DNA from: Thalassospira sp. ER-Se-21-Dark | GTDB lineage: Bacteria; Pseudomonadota; Alphaproteobacteria; Rhodospirillales; Thalassospiraceae | DNA length: 64,000 bases | NCBI RefSeq assembly: GCF_017922435.1 | Contig: NZ_VDEZ01000005.1 | Span: 186,001 to 250,000 of the forward strand | Direction: 5' to 3' | In this document: positions 18,153 through 26,373 of the stretch, in pieces | How positions within the stretch are numbered: position 1 is the stretch's first letter | Layout: each line of letters begins with the position of its first letter | Notes under the pieces: generated by a model | Seen by the model: the letters and a program-made list of their open reading frames with translations, nothing else | The model's database searches: none | What the model was told of the DNA's origin: nothing | Position numbers and translations under genes: made by a program

Positions 18153-21100
18153 TCAGCCCTTCACCACGATATTGACCAGTTTCGGGGTCGGCTTGGCGAC
18201 ATAGATCACCTTGACGATGTCCTTGCCCTCAAGATGGCGGGCAACGTTTTCATCGGCCTTGGCAAGAGCTTCGACCGTTGCCTGATCAGCGTCAGCCGCG
18301 ACCATGACAGAGCCACGCTTCTTGCCATTGACCTGAACCGGAACTTCAAATTCATCATCCTTGGCTTTCTCGGCATCGAAGGCCGGCCAGTCGAACTTGA
18401 TCACCGATTTCTTGGCCGCAAACTCGTCTGCGGCCATCCGGCTCATGAGCTCTTCACCCAGATGCGGGGCAAACGGGGCGACCATCAGCGCCAATGCCTT
18501 GGCATGATCATCATGCACGGCATTTTGTTTGGTCAGCGCATTGGTCAGTTCGATGAGCGCTGCAATCGCGGTGTTATGGCGAAGGTCGGCCACGTCCTTG
18601 GTCACCTTGGCAATCGTCTTGTGCAGAAGCGTTTCGATCTTGCCATCCACGTGATCGGTCCGCTCCATCTGGGTTGTGACTTTCCAGACGTTGGACAGGA
18701 AGCGCATCATGCCGACAATCGCATCCGACTGCCACGGTTTGGAGCTGTCAAGCGGCCCCATATACATCTCGTACGTTCTGAACGTATCGATGGTGTACTG
18801 ATCGCAGATTTCCTCGGGCGGGATACCGTTCTTATAACGCTTGCCCATCTTGCCGGGCACCGTGATCAGCTGCTCGTCGGTCTTGGCGTTGAACGGCACT
18901 TTCTTGCCATCGACATCGCGCATTTCAACATCATGGATGTCGACATAAACCCCGCGCGCATCGGTATAGGCATCGGCCGTAATCATGCCCTGGTTAAACA
19001 GCTTCTGGAACGGTTCCGGCGTTGCGACATAGCCAAGATCAAACAGGACCTTGTGCCAGAAACGCGAATACAACAGGTGAAGCACCGCGTGCTCCGCACC
19101 GCCAACATAAAGGTCAACCGCCCCCGGAAGGGCGTTGCCATCCTTGTCCGTGCTGTTGGCCCAATAGGCTGCTGCATCATCGGATGCAAACTTGGCATCA
19201 TTCTTGGCATCGAAATAGCGCAGGTAATACCAGCACGACCCAGCCCAGTTCGGCATGGAGTTGGCATCGCGTTTAAACGCGCGCACTTCATATTTCACAC
19301 CATCATGGGTGTATTTCGAACCGACTTCGGCGTCCACCGGTAGAACCGAACCATCAGAAAGGACGATGCCTGTGACTTCCATCCAGTCCTTGGCGCGCGC
19401 CAGCGGTGGTTCCGGCTCCGAATTCGGGTCTTCGTTTGATTTCGGTTTGAAATCCGTCATTTCCGGCAGAACGACCGGCAAGGCCGCCTCGGCAATGCCG
19501 TGCACCTGATCGGTTTCCTTATCGAACAGAACCGGGAACGGCTCCCCCCAATAACGCTGACGCGAGAACAGCCAGTCACGCAGTTTATACTGCACGCGCC
19601 CACGGCCAATCCCCTTGGCTTCCATCCATTCGATGATCTTGGCCTTGGCATCCGGGGTCGAAAGACCGTTTATTGAAACCTCGTCATTGGCGGAATTGAT
19701 CGTCTCGCCAACTTCGGTCTGGGCAACCTTGAAAGCACCCGGCTCTGCCCCATAGCGCGCAAGCAACGTTGCCGCGTCAGATTCCGCCGCATCCGCCGGG
19801 GCGTTGTCCTTAAGCCACGCATCGGACGGCTCGGTCGTTGCCTTGATCGGCAGACCGAATTTATGGGCAAATTCAAAGTCGCGCTGATCACCGGCCGGAA
19901 CCGCCATGATGGCCCCCGTGCCATAGCCCATCAGGACATAGTCGGCGATCCAGACCGGGATTTCTTCACCCGTCACCGGGTTGGTCGCATGCGCACCAAT
20001 AAACACGCCGGTCTTTTCACGCTCGGCATCATCCTTGGCCGAAACGGCCTTAAGCTCGGACGCCTGTGCGCGATAGGCCGCGACATCGGCCTTTTTATCG
20101 GTGGCGCAAAGCTTATCGACCAGCGGATGCTCGGGTGCGAGAACCATATAGGTCGCGCCAAAAATCGTGTCCGGACGGGTGGTGTAAACGGCGATCTTGT
20201 CATCCGCACCGTTTGAGAGTTTGACCGGGAAATTCACCCGCGCACCGACAGAACGGCCAATCCAGCCCTTCTGCATCTCGACCACGCCATTCGGCCAGTC
20301 CAGACCTTCAAGATCGGCAACCAGACGATCGGCATAATCGGTAATGCGCAACATCCACTGTTTCAGTGGCCGTTTATACACCGGGTAATCACCACGTTCG
20401 GACTTGCCTTCGTTGGTGACTTCCTCGTTCGACAGAACCGTGCCGAGCATCGGGCACCAATTCACCGGCACTTCGTCGACATAAGCCAGACGCCCGCGAT
20501 CAATCGCACGGTCAATCTCCTTGCCTTCGGCTTTGGTGCCTTCGCCAATCACGGATTTCGGCTGCGGCACGCCATCTTCATCCAGCAACCACGCGCCAGA
20601 TTCAAGCAACGGGCGCAGTTCGGCAATCGGGCGCGCGCGGCCATTGATCACCTGCCCCTGCGGGCCTTTCCATTCGACGGTCGGGTCATAGAAGCTGTTG
20701 AAAAGCTGCAGGAAGATCCACTGCGTCCATTTGTAATAATCGACATCGGTCGTGGCGAAACGGCGATGCGGATCATGGCCAAGGCCGATGACTTGCAGCT
20801 GACGCAGCATGTTTTCGATGTTGGCTTCGGTGGTGATGCGCGGATGCTGACCGGTCTGGATGGCGAACTGTTCTGCCGGCAGACCAAAGGCATCAAAGCC
20901 CATGGAATGCAGAACGTTTTTGCCGCGCATGCGCTCGAACCGCGCCTTTACATCGGTCGCGATATAGCCCAGCGGATGGCCGATATGAAGGCCAACCCCG
21001 CTTGGATAGGGGAACATGTCCAGGATGACGCTTTTCTTCTTGCTTGCGTCGAAATCGGCATCGCCGGGATTTGGCGTACGATAGGTATCGTTTTCACGCC

Positions 21101-21161
21101 AATAAGCCTGCCAGCGCTTTTCAAATTCCCGCGCACTTTCCTGATAGTTCGCCACGCTCAA
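18153..21161 (-). CDS. leuS: Leucyl-tRNA synthetase
   Basis: A 1002-residue class Ia synthetase charging tRNA-Leu. The HIGH region is FPYPSGVGLHIGHPLGY (about residues 50-66). The CP1 editing domain contains YTTRPDTIFGATYMVLAPEHPLV and GYGTGAIMAVPAGDQRDFEFA. The region normally holding KMSKS reads GKMGKRYKNGIPPEEI, so the motif is degenerate (KMGKR). The protein is also longer than the roughly 860 residues of the E. coli enzyme, with insertions around residues 175-220 and 455-500. Downstream elements (YEMYMGPLDSSKPW) and the C-terminal Lys/Gly-rich domain ending KVIYVAKPTPKLVNIVV are normal, so it should be functional. It is a single-gene unit. Confidence 0.95.
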   Translation of the reverse strand: MSVANYQESAREFEKRWQAYWRENDTYRTPNPGDADFDASKKKSVILDMFPYPSGVGLHIGHPLGYIATDVKARFERMRGKNVLHSMGFDAFGLPAEQFAIQTGQHPRITTEANIENMLRQLQVIGLGHDPHRRFATTDVDYYKWTQWIFLQLFNSFYDPTVEWKGPQGQVINGRARPIAELRPLLESGAWLLDEDGVPQPKSVIGEGTKAEGKEIDRAIDRGRLAYVDEVPVNWCPMLGTVLSNEEVTNEGKSERGDYPVYKRPLKQWMLRITDYADRLVADLEGLDWPNGVVEMQKGWIGRSVGARVNFPVKLSNGADDKIAVYTTRPDTIFGATYMVLAPEHPLVDKLCATDKKADVAAYRAQASELKAVSAKDDAEREKTGVFIGAHATNPVTGEEIPVWIADYVLMGYGTGAIMAVPAGDQRDFEFAHKFGLPIKATTEPSDAWLKDNAPADAAESDAATLLARYGAEPGAFKVAQTEVGETINSANDEVSINGLSTPDAKAKIIEWMEAKGIGRGRVQYKLRDWLFSRQRYWGEPFPVLFDKETDQVHGIAEAALPVVLPEMTDFKPKSNEDPNSEPEPPLARAKDWMEVTGIVLSDGSVLPVDAEVGSKYTHDGVKYEVRAFKRDANSMPNWAGSCWYYLRYFDAKNDAKFASDDAAAYWANSTDKDGNALPGAVDLYVGGAEHAVLHLLYSRFWHKVLFDLGYVATPEPFQKLFNQGMITADAYTDARGVYVDIHDVEMRDVDGKKVPFNAKTDEQLITVPGKMGKRYKNGIPPEEICDQYTIDTFRTYEMYMGPLDSSKPWQSDAIVGMMRFLSNVWKVTTQMERTDHVDGKIETLLHKTIAKVTKDVADLRHNTAIAALIELTNALTKQNAVHDDHAKALALMVAPFAPHLGEELMSRMAADEFAAKKSVIKFDWPAFDAEKAKDDEFEVPVQVNGKKRGSVMVAADADQATVEALAKADENVARHLEGKDIVKVIYVAKPTPKLVNIVVKG

Positions 21162-21540
21162 TCAACTCCTGCCTATTGGATCGGGGCGCTGGCGCAAAGC
21201 CGCGCCCATCCGACCAAATTGGGTTCAAAATACTCTTAAGCAGTGTTCATAAGCGCGCTTTGATCGCTGTGCAACATCAGATAACGAGATTTCCGGCGAA
21301 AACCCGACGATTTTGCCAAACACCGGCCATGCCCACCGCCAAGGCAATAACCGCCCCCGCCGCCAAAGACATCAACCCCGAATTTCACAACACCACTGGA
21401 TTTTTACCGTTTTTCATGCCATATTGATCATTGAATTTAACCAAGCCGTTGATTGCGCGCGAAACTGCCGCGCCGAAATGCTTGGAAACGTGCTGATTGT
21501 CAGCACAGCGCTTAACGCAGTCCGTCCAGGGAGGACGTTT
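21162..21540. other. Intergenic region between divergent leuS and the DUF5610-like gene
   Basis: A 379-base non-coding stretch that must hold the promoters of both genes. I see no tRNA-like fold or T-box. The only distinct element is the perfect inverted repeat at 21490-21506, listed separately. Open frames here continue into the downstream gene but lack a plausible ribosome site. Confidence 0.5.
21490..21506. promoter_or_regulatory. Perfect inverted repeat before the DUF5610-like gene
   Basis: GTGCTGA-TTG-TCAGCAC: seven paired bases around a three-base spacer, 34 bases before the ATG. Such a compact dyad suits a dimeric repressor operator or a short 5'-leader hairpin. No regulator is identified. 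Confidence 0.35.
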
Positions 21541-22212
21541 ATGGATATCACCATTGGTGGTCTGTCATCCCAACAATCCGGGGCATCATCACGCTCGGCA
21601 CAATCCTATTTGCCGGGCCAAAGTGATTCTGAAAAAACCGGCAACAATGGCGCATCTGCCTTTGCAGCTGCGACGTCTGTTTCGCTGTCTTCTGAATCCG
21701 CCGTCCGCCTGTCGGCCGACAATATCGTTGCCGCGATCAATGAAAGCCTGCAATCAACCGGCCTGTCGATCCAGGGCGTTGATCCGAACGACTTCACGCC
21801 AGAGGCCGTCGCAGACCGTATTCTTGCCCGTGTCGGTGATCTGATTGCATCCAACGCAAGTTCGGAGGCCGAAGCGCGCGAGATTTTCGATCAGGCGAGC
21901 GAAGGCATTCAGGCCGGTCTTGAAGATGCCCGCGAAATCCTTGATGGATTGGGCGCACTCAATGACGAAATCAACGACAATATCAGCGAAACCGAAGAAC
22001 GCCTGAATGAAGGCCTGCAAAGCATCGAGCAGCGCCTGACCGAACTGTTTAACAGCAGCGCGTCAGAAGAAGCCGCCGAGGCCGCAGCGCCGGAACGCGA
22101 TGAACAGGTCCTGCAATCGCAGGTCACCCAGACCGCACAGGCAAGCCAAGCTTACGCCGAAGCTGGCAGCAATGCCCAGCGCAACGCGCCGCGCTACGGC
22201 ACCAACGGCTAA
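21541..22212 (+). CDS. DUF5610-like protein
   Basis: A 223-residue, acidic, mainly helical protein without signal peptide or membrane segment. Residues 20-60 are Ser/Ala/Gly-rich and probably disordered. Residues 60-115 (SADNIVAAINESL, then GVDPNDFTPEAVADRILARV) match the pattern I associate with DUF5610. The following 80 residues are Glu-rich heptads, suggesting a coiled coil. The ATG at 21541 is preceded by GGGAGG at about 21530, a strong ribosome site, so the upstream-extended frame is rejected. Function is unknown. Confidence 0.65.
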   Translation: MDITIGGLSSQQSGASSRSAQSYLPGQSDSEKTGNNGASAFAAATSVSLSSESAVRLSADNIVAAINESLQSTGLSIQGVDPNDFTPEAVADRILARVGDLIASNASSEAEAREIFDQASEGIQAGLEDAREILDGLGALNDEINDNISETEERLNEGLQSIEQRLTELFNSSASEEAAEAAAPERDEQVLQSQVTQTAQASQAYAEAGSNAQRNAPRYGTNG

Positions 22213-22240
22213 CCCTCCAAACATCTCGTTCGCACAAATT

Positions 22241-22269
22241 AAAACCGGCTCCCTTGGGGCCGGTTTTTC
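22241..22269 (+). terminator. Rho-independent terminator after the DUF5610-like gene
   Basis: AAAACCGGCTCCC-TTG-GGGCCGGTTTTT forms a GC-rich stem ending in a T-run, about 30 bases after the stop codon. It also marks the left border of the AT-rich segment that follows. Confidence 0.75.
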
Positions 22270-22448
22270 TTTTGCCGGTTACAGACCTTAAAATCCAAGA
22301 AAAGACTTATATTATCCATTGAAACTGGATCTTCGATTGTAAGATGATCTTGTAAAACCTTCACACAAAAGCCACAAAGCTGACTGAGCTGCTTCATCAA
22401 ACCAAAGTCAAAGTGAATATTCCTTGCTAAGCAAACAATAAAAAATTC

Positions 22449-23054
22449 TCACTTAGATAAGAGCAGTGTATCTAGCTTCTCTAGTTCCTCTACGAGATAA
22501 TTGATGTCATTATCGACGTCATCAAATGGGTCGCGTATTCTCTCGAGCGAAATATTTGAACTCTTATGCACCAAGTCGCCTCGATGCCCCCCAAAGTTCT
22601 TCAATTGGATAAGCAGCGGCTCGTCAAAATCTTCACTCGTAAACCCTAGCGGAATGAACATTTTTGCTACGTTTTCGGGAGTGATACCATGGTTCGATTT
22701 AATTACGCCTTCTTGCAGTGAGATGGCTTTACCGATGTTTGATCGATATGTATTGCTTCCGATTTCGGTTGGAGTTGACGGAACACCACGCGTTTCGCCG
22801 CGGTAGAAGAGTAAGGCCAGAAGAGTTTTAGACCCTCTTCCCTTCCCCCAATTTGACCTTGCTTTGGAGAGTATCCGCTCAGCCCAAGCCTCCAAAAAAT
22901 GTTCGATTTCCGCATGAGCGAAAGCCACATATGCGCGACACTTCATTAAATCGCTTTCAGAGTACTCACCATCTAACCGCTTAGAAAAAGACAAGAACTC
23001 CTTGCGCAGTTTTGAGATGTTCTTTTTAAGCTCTTTATACATTGTTGATGGCAT
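22449..23054 (-). CDS. HEPN-domain protein, probable RNase/toxin of a DUF262-HEPN module
   Basis: A 201-residue helical protein. Arg158 and His163 form RGDLVH within GGHRGDLVHKSS, an RX4H motif, the catalytic signature of HEPN ribonucleases. The N-terminal helices with AHAEIEHFLEAWAERIL (about 47-63) fit the RiboL-PSP/MAE-type HEPN family. It lies 6 bases downstream of the DUF262 gene, clearly in the same operon. HEPN proteins in such pairs usually cleave RNA and are held in check by, or cooperate with, their partner in phage defence or toxin-antitoxin systems. The codon use is AT-rich, unlike the neighbouring genes, which suggests horizontal transfer. Confidence 0.75.
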   Translation of the reverse strand: MPSTMYKELKKNISKLRKEFLSFSKRLDGEYSESDLMKCRAYVAFAHAEIEHFLEAWAERILSKARSNWGKGRGSKTLLALLFYRGETRGVPSTPTEIGSNTYRSNIGKAISLQEGVIKSNHGITPENVAKMFIPLGFTSEDFDEPLLIQLKNFGGHRGDLVHKSSNISLERIRDPFDDVDNDINYLVEELEKLDTLLLSK

Positions 23055-23060
23055 GGCAAA

Positions 23061-24233
23061 TCACTTAATAAAAGCGATTTCAGGAATCTCTATGCCACCT
23101 ATGACTTCAAGTTTCTGACGCCACTTATTAAATCGTAGACTGTTTGCTTCTGCTGTCTTTGTTGTTCTCTCAATCGACGCCAGGAATTCAGGGTCGTTAG
23201 CACACAAATCTTTGAACGCAGCAACTATCTCTGTGGACTTACCATCTAAAGCAGCCCTGATTTCAGGTTCAGAGAAAAAGTGCAGCATTATGTCAAAGAC
23301 GGCCCTGTTTTTCCTCGGCTCAAATCCATCTCCAGTCCATTTACGCAAATATTGTTTAGGGCCAAAAACTTCCTTCGTATAGTCGAAGGCAATCTCCATC
23401 TCGCTAACTTGTTCTTTAATCAAAGGTTCTTTGACTTCCCAATCTCGATTCAGATGTTTGGAAGTCTTGTCCAGAAACGCTTTGAGATTCCCGGCATATT
23501 CCTCAGAGAAGTTTTTGTATGCAAGAAAACGAAGAAGCAGCTCTGCATCTCTCATTCGAAAATCTGGTCGCTTCAGACTTAAAGCCTCCTTCAAGCCTGT
23601 TGATTGAGAGGATGCTTCGTCAATAAATGAAGAAAATGGCCCAGGATTAAGTGCTTGACGTAGCTCCTGAGGAGAAAGTTGCACACTGCCCGTGTTGATT
23701 CTTAAAAAAACCTCATAAAGATAAGCTTCATTTTTCCAGTTTCGAATAACAATAGTTCTTATACTTGAGTTCTCGAAAGCAGTAGCGTCGGCAGACAACT
23801 CAACATCGTTAACAATATTATGGTAAGTCTTCCCGCAGAGGTCGGGGCGCTCTTGTAGCCCTCTTAGCTTCAATGGAGTAAAGGCCGAATCTTGCTCAGC
23901 TGCGAACCTGCGAATCGCAAGTAGTCTTTGCTTGCCGTCGATAACAATGAACGAACCTCTTTTTTTACTATCTTCGGCAAGTATCAACTGAGGTATGGGC
24001 AATCCTAGTATAAGCGACTCAATGAACAGGCTCTGCCTAGCATCTGTCCATGCCGAACGCCTTTGAAAAGACGGATTTAGATCAATATTTCCACGGACCA
24101 ATTGAGAGATTACTGTTTCAGCAGTCCAATCGGTCGACCATAGTGCAGCACCTGCTGCCCAGCCGGTGGAGTGCTCAAGTTCTGCCAGATCTTCGTCTAA
24201 GCTCTCTTCAACCAACTCTTCGTCGTTCATCAT
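23061..24233 (-). CDS. DUF262-domain protein (ParB/GmrS-like fold)
   Basis: A 390-residue protein. The DUF262 core lies in the first 200 residues: LNPSFQRRSAWTDARQSLFI (52-71), LGLPIPQLIL, then VIDGKQRLLAIRRF (97-110), the DGxQR motif of this ParB-like nuclease/NTPase family, and FLRINTGSVQLSPQELRQ. Full-length GmrSD-type restriction enzymes add a DUF1607/HNH part; here the C-terminal 180 residues carry no HNH motif that I can see. With the HEPN gene 6 bases downstream it forms a two-gene module likely to act in defence against phage or plasmids. The start is ATG-ATG at 24233 after an AAGG ribosome site. Confidence 0.8.
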   Translation of the reverse strand: MMNDEELVEESLDEDLAELEHSTGWAAGAALWSTDWTAETVISQLVRGNIDLNPSFQRRSAWTDARQSLFIESLILGLPIPQLILAEDSKKRGSFIVIDGKQRLLAIRRFAAEQDSAFTPLKLRGLQERPDLCGKTYHNIVNDVELSADATAFENSSIRTIVIRNWKNEAYLYEVFLRINTGSVQLSPQELRQALNPGPFSSFIDEASSQSTGLKEALSLKRPDFRMRDAELLLRFLAYKNFSEEYAGNLKAFLDKTSKHLNRDWEVKEPLIKEQVSEMEIAFDYTKEVFGPKQYLRKWTGDGFEPRKNRAVFDIMLHFFSEPEIRAALDGKSTEIVAAFKDLCANDPEFLASIERTTKTAEANSLRFNKWRQKLEVIGGIEIPEIAFIK

Positions 24234-24615
24234 ACTGCCTTTTAGTGAAAATATTTTTTCCTAATTTACTTAAGATTGCATTTTTAAACTTGAGTGCAAA
24301 GCATTACTTCTGACTAAAATCACGCCAGATTTCCCTTAGATAGCTAACTCAACGAAGATAGAGAATGGCAACAAGTATCCACTGCGCCTAAATTAAGAGG
24401 AAGCTCTATTTGCAGTCCATTACATAGACACTGTCTCTTCTCGAAAAGCGACCAGTTAGGCCAAATCAGTTAAGACCCGTGCGTAAGAAGATTGATCTTG
24501 ACTTAACTCAATCACCTAACTTTACCAGAATTTCCTCGATAGTCCGAGCCTAGCCGACCGAAGTACTTGGCCAAGCGTGACAGTGAATAAAGATGAGTTT
24601 CCTCTCTTTATAATA
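24234..24615. other. AT-rich intergenic region upstream of the DUF262-HEPN operon
   Basis: A 382-base stretch with no convincing gene. It should contain the promoter of the DUF262-HEPN operon. The right border of the AT-rich segment falls near 24600, where GC content rises again at the 3' end of the next gene. I see no integrase, tRNA or direct repeat that would mark an integration event. Confidence 0.5.
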
Positions 24616-26070
24616 CTACCCGCTCCCAACACCCCCACCGGGATCACGCTCATCAGCAACCCGAAACAGCTTTTGCCCCGCAGCTTGAATACGCGCAAAA
24701 GCGTCTTCGGCCATGAAGCCCGAAACGAAGGCCATGAAGGTCACGAGAAACGGGCTGATATCGATTTGCCCTGATCCGTCGGGTCCGCCCTGGCTGACCA
24801 TCAGCACGCCCGCCTCTGTACACAGGAAGATGGCCATGGCGGCGGCGATTCCCTCCCCCGTCATGACAAGCAGCCTTGCGGCCGGTTTCAGGCTTTTGCC
24901 AAGGTGTTCCCATCTCTGAAGCCTTGGCGGTGTCTCGTCATGTGGCGCAGGCACTGCATCCGGCACGGTTTGATCCATGGCATTGTGATCGGCGGCGTTG
25001 TGATCCGCTGCATTTTCATCAGGCGGTGTTTTGGGCGTGGGCGGCTGGCCGAAATTCTGTCTGGTAAAGGCCACCACCGCGCCCAATCCGCCTGCCGCGA
25101 CTGTGACCAACAAGGTCAGCATGATGGTTGGCAACTGGATCAAATAGGAAAGCATATAGCCTACGGGGTGTTGAAACAGGGCAACCAGCGACACCGTGTC
25201 CTGCCCAAACTTTTCGTCCTGTCGCCTGATCTCTGCCTCAATCTCGGCCAGCTCATTTTGCAAGCTCGTTCTGAGCTTTGCGGCGTGCTGGTTTTCGGCG
25301 CGGATATTGGCCCATTCGATCTGGGCGCGGGCGTTTTTCTCGTCAAACCGGATCATTGAACTTCGGATGGCGTCGACTTGCTGGCGGGCGCGATCCATCA
25401 GGGTTTCCGGGGCTTTGTCGGTGAATTTCGGGTGATCAAGCAATGCGTGAAGCCGGGTCATGATTTCGATGCCGTCGGCGCGACGTTTTCTGTCCGCATC
25501 GCTTTCCCCGAAGGGCACATCAAGCATTGGCGATCCGGCACGGCCAAGGGTTGATCCACCGCCGACCATGCCGGTTGGCGGATCAAACAGCCCGTCGGTT
25601 GGCATGGCGGTTTGCTGGCTTGTCACGAATTGATGCGCCGCATTGAGCGCGCTTAGGAACGTGCCTGCGAATTCGGGGGCAAATGCATCGCGATTGCTGG
25701 CAACGGTTGCACCAAGCCGTGAATAGCTGCCAAACGCGTCCCACCATGCGGCAATGGCATCCTTGCGCAAGGCCAAGCCATTCCGGGTTTCTTCCAGGGA
25801 TCTGGTATCAATCGCGCGCATATCATCGCGCAACGTGCCGGCCTCTTCGCGCAAGGCGGCCTCGTGAAAGGCTTGCAGGACCAGTCGTTCCAACATGCCA
25901 GGCGATGACACGCCGAGTTCACGCAGCAGGGAATCGCGCTGAATATCGGCGGTAAATCCGGCGAAAAGCGTAATCACAAACCCGAAATAAAGCACTGCGG
26001 TCAAAGCCGCCAATATGGATGATCCCGCCAACCGCCAGATGTTCAGGCCTTCTTGTGTTTCTTGCTCCAT
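24616..26070 (-). CDS. Four-TM membrane protein of unknown function with coiled-coil loop
   Basis: A 484-residue protein. One membrane segment lies at about residues 15-38. A long, probably periplasmic or cytoplasmic loop follows, with heptad-like charged helices (about 230-300, LRTSLQNELAEIEAEIRRQDEK). Three more segments lie near 308-340, 405-430 and 440-460. Between TM2 and TM3 is a low-complexity Pro/Asp/Asn stretch with a short repeat (AADHNAADHN). I do not recognise a family; the layout (coiled coil between TMs) is shared by various sensor or channel-associated proteins but no motif supports either. It borders the AT-rich island but has host-like composition. Confidence 0.6.
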   Translation of the reverse strand: MEQETQEGLNIWRLAGSSILAALTAVLYFGFVITLFAGFTADIQRDSLLRELGVSSPGMLERLVLQAFHEAALREEAGTLRDDMRAIDTRSLEETRNGLALRKDAIAAWWDAFGSYSRLGATVASNRDAFAPEFAGTFLSALNAAHQFVTSQQTAMPTDGLFDPPTGMVGGGSTLGRAGSPMLDVPFGESDADRKRRADGIEIMTRLHALLDHPKFTDKAPETLMDRARQQVDAIRSSMIRFDEKNARAQIEWANIRAENQHAAKLRTSLQNELAEIEAEIRRQDEKFGQDTVSLVALFQHPVGYMLSYLIQLPTIMLTLLVTVAAGGLGAVVAFTRQNFGQPPTPKTPPDENAADHNAADHNAMDQTVPDAVPAPHDETPPRLQRWEHLGKSLKPAARLLVMTGEGIAAAMAIFLCTEAGVLMVSQGGPDGSGQIDISPFLVTFMAFVSGFMAEDAFARIQAAGQKLFRVADERDPGGGVGSG

Positions 26071-26373
26071 CGGGCACCTTCACGCGTTACGTCCCCTGTC
26101 GACGCGGAGCGAAAATGCCTGTGAGGGCGCGCGTTATCGCGGGTTTAAGTTAACAGCCGCAAAGCAGCTGTTTTCCATTCGTATGAGACACCCCCTCTTT
26201 CGCGTAGGATGCCATATTCATTATATTTTTCAGATAGTTAATATTAAGAAGATTCTAATATTAGATATTGCAATTTAAGTTTTATCTAATTAACATTGCC
26301 TTCAGCCGATCTCAGGAGGAGGTCGTCCACGCCGCCACCCTTTATCTTTGCTTGTTCAGGTAGGAACTGCGTT
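26071..26373. other. Intergenic region between divergent TM-protein and flagellin genes
   Basis: About 300 bases, strongly AT-rich between 26200 and 26300. It contains the candidate flagellar promoter at 26287-26312 and the flagellin ribosome site (AGGA, near 26363). Nothing else distinct is visible. Confidence 0.5.
26287..26312 (+). promoter_or_regulatory. Possible sigma-28 (FliA) promoter of the flagellin gene
   Basis: TAATTAAC, a 10-base spacer, then GCCGATCT. The -10 part matches the flagellar consensus GCCGATAA in six of eight positions; the -35 part is weaker. It lies about 60 bases before the flagellin ATG, as expected for a class-3 flagellar gene. Confidence 0.4.

Noticed and set aside
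18234-19343. Plus-strand open frame within leuS
   Set aside because: A mirror of the well-defined LeuRS reading frame, with no conserved motif.
22270-24615. Integrase-borne island or prophage
   Set aside because: The segment is AT-rich and holds two probable transferred genes, but no integrase, tRNA or flanking direct repeat could be found.
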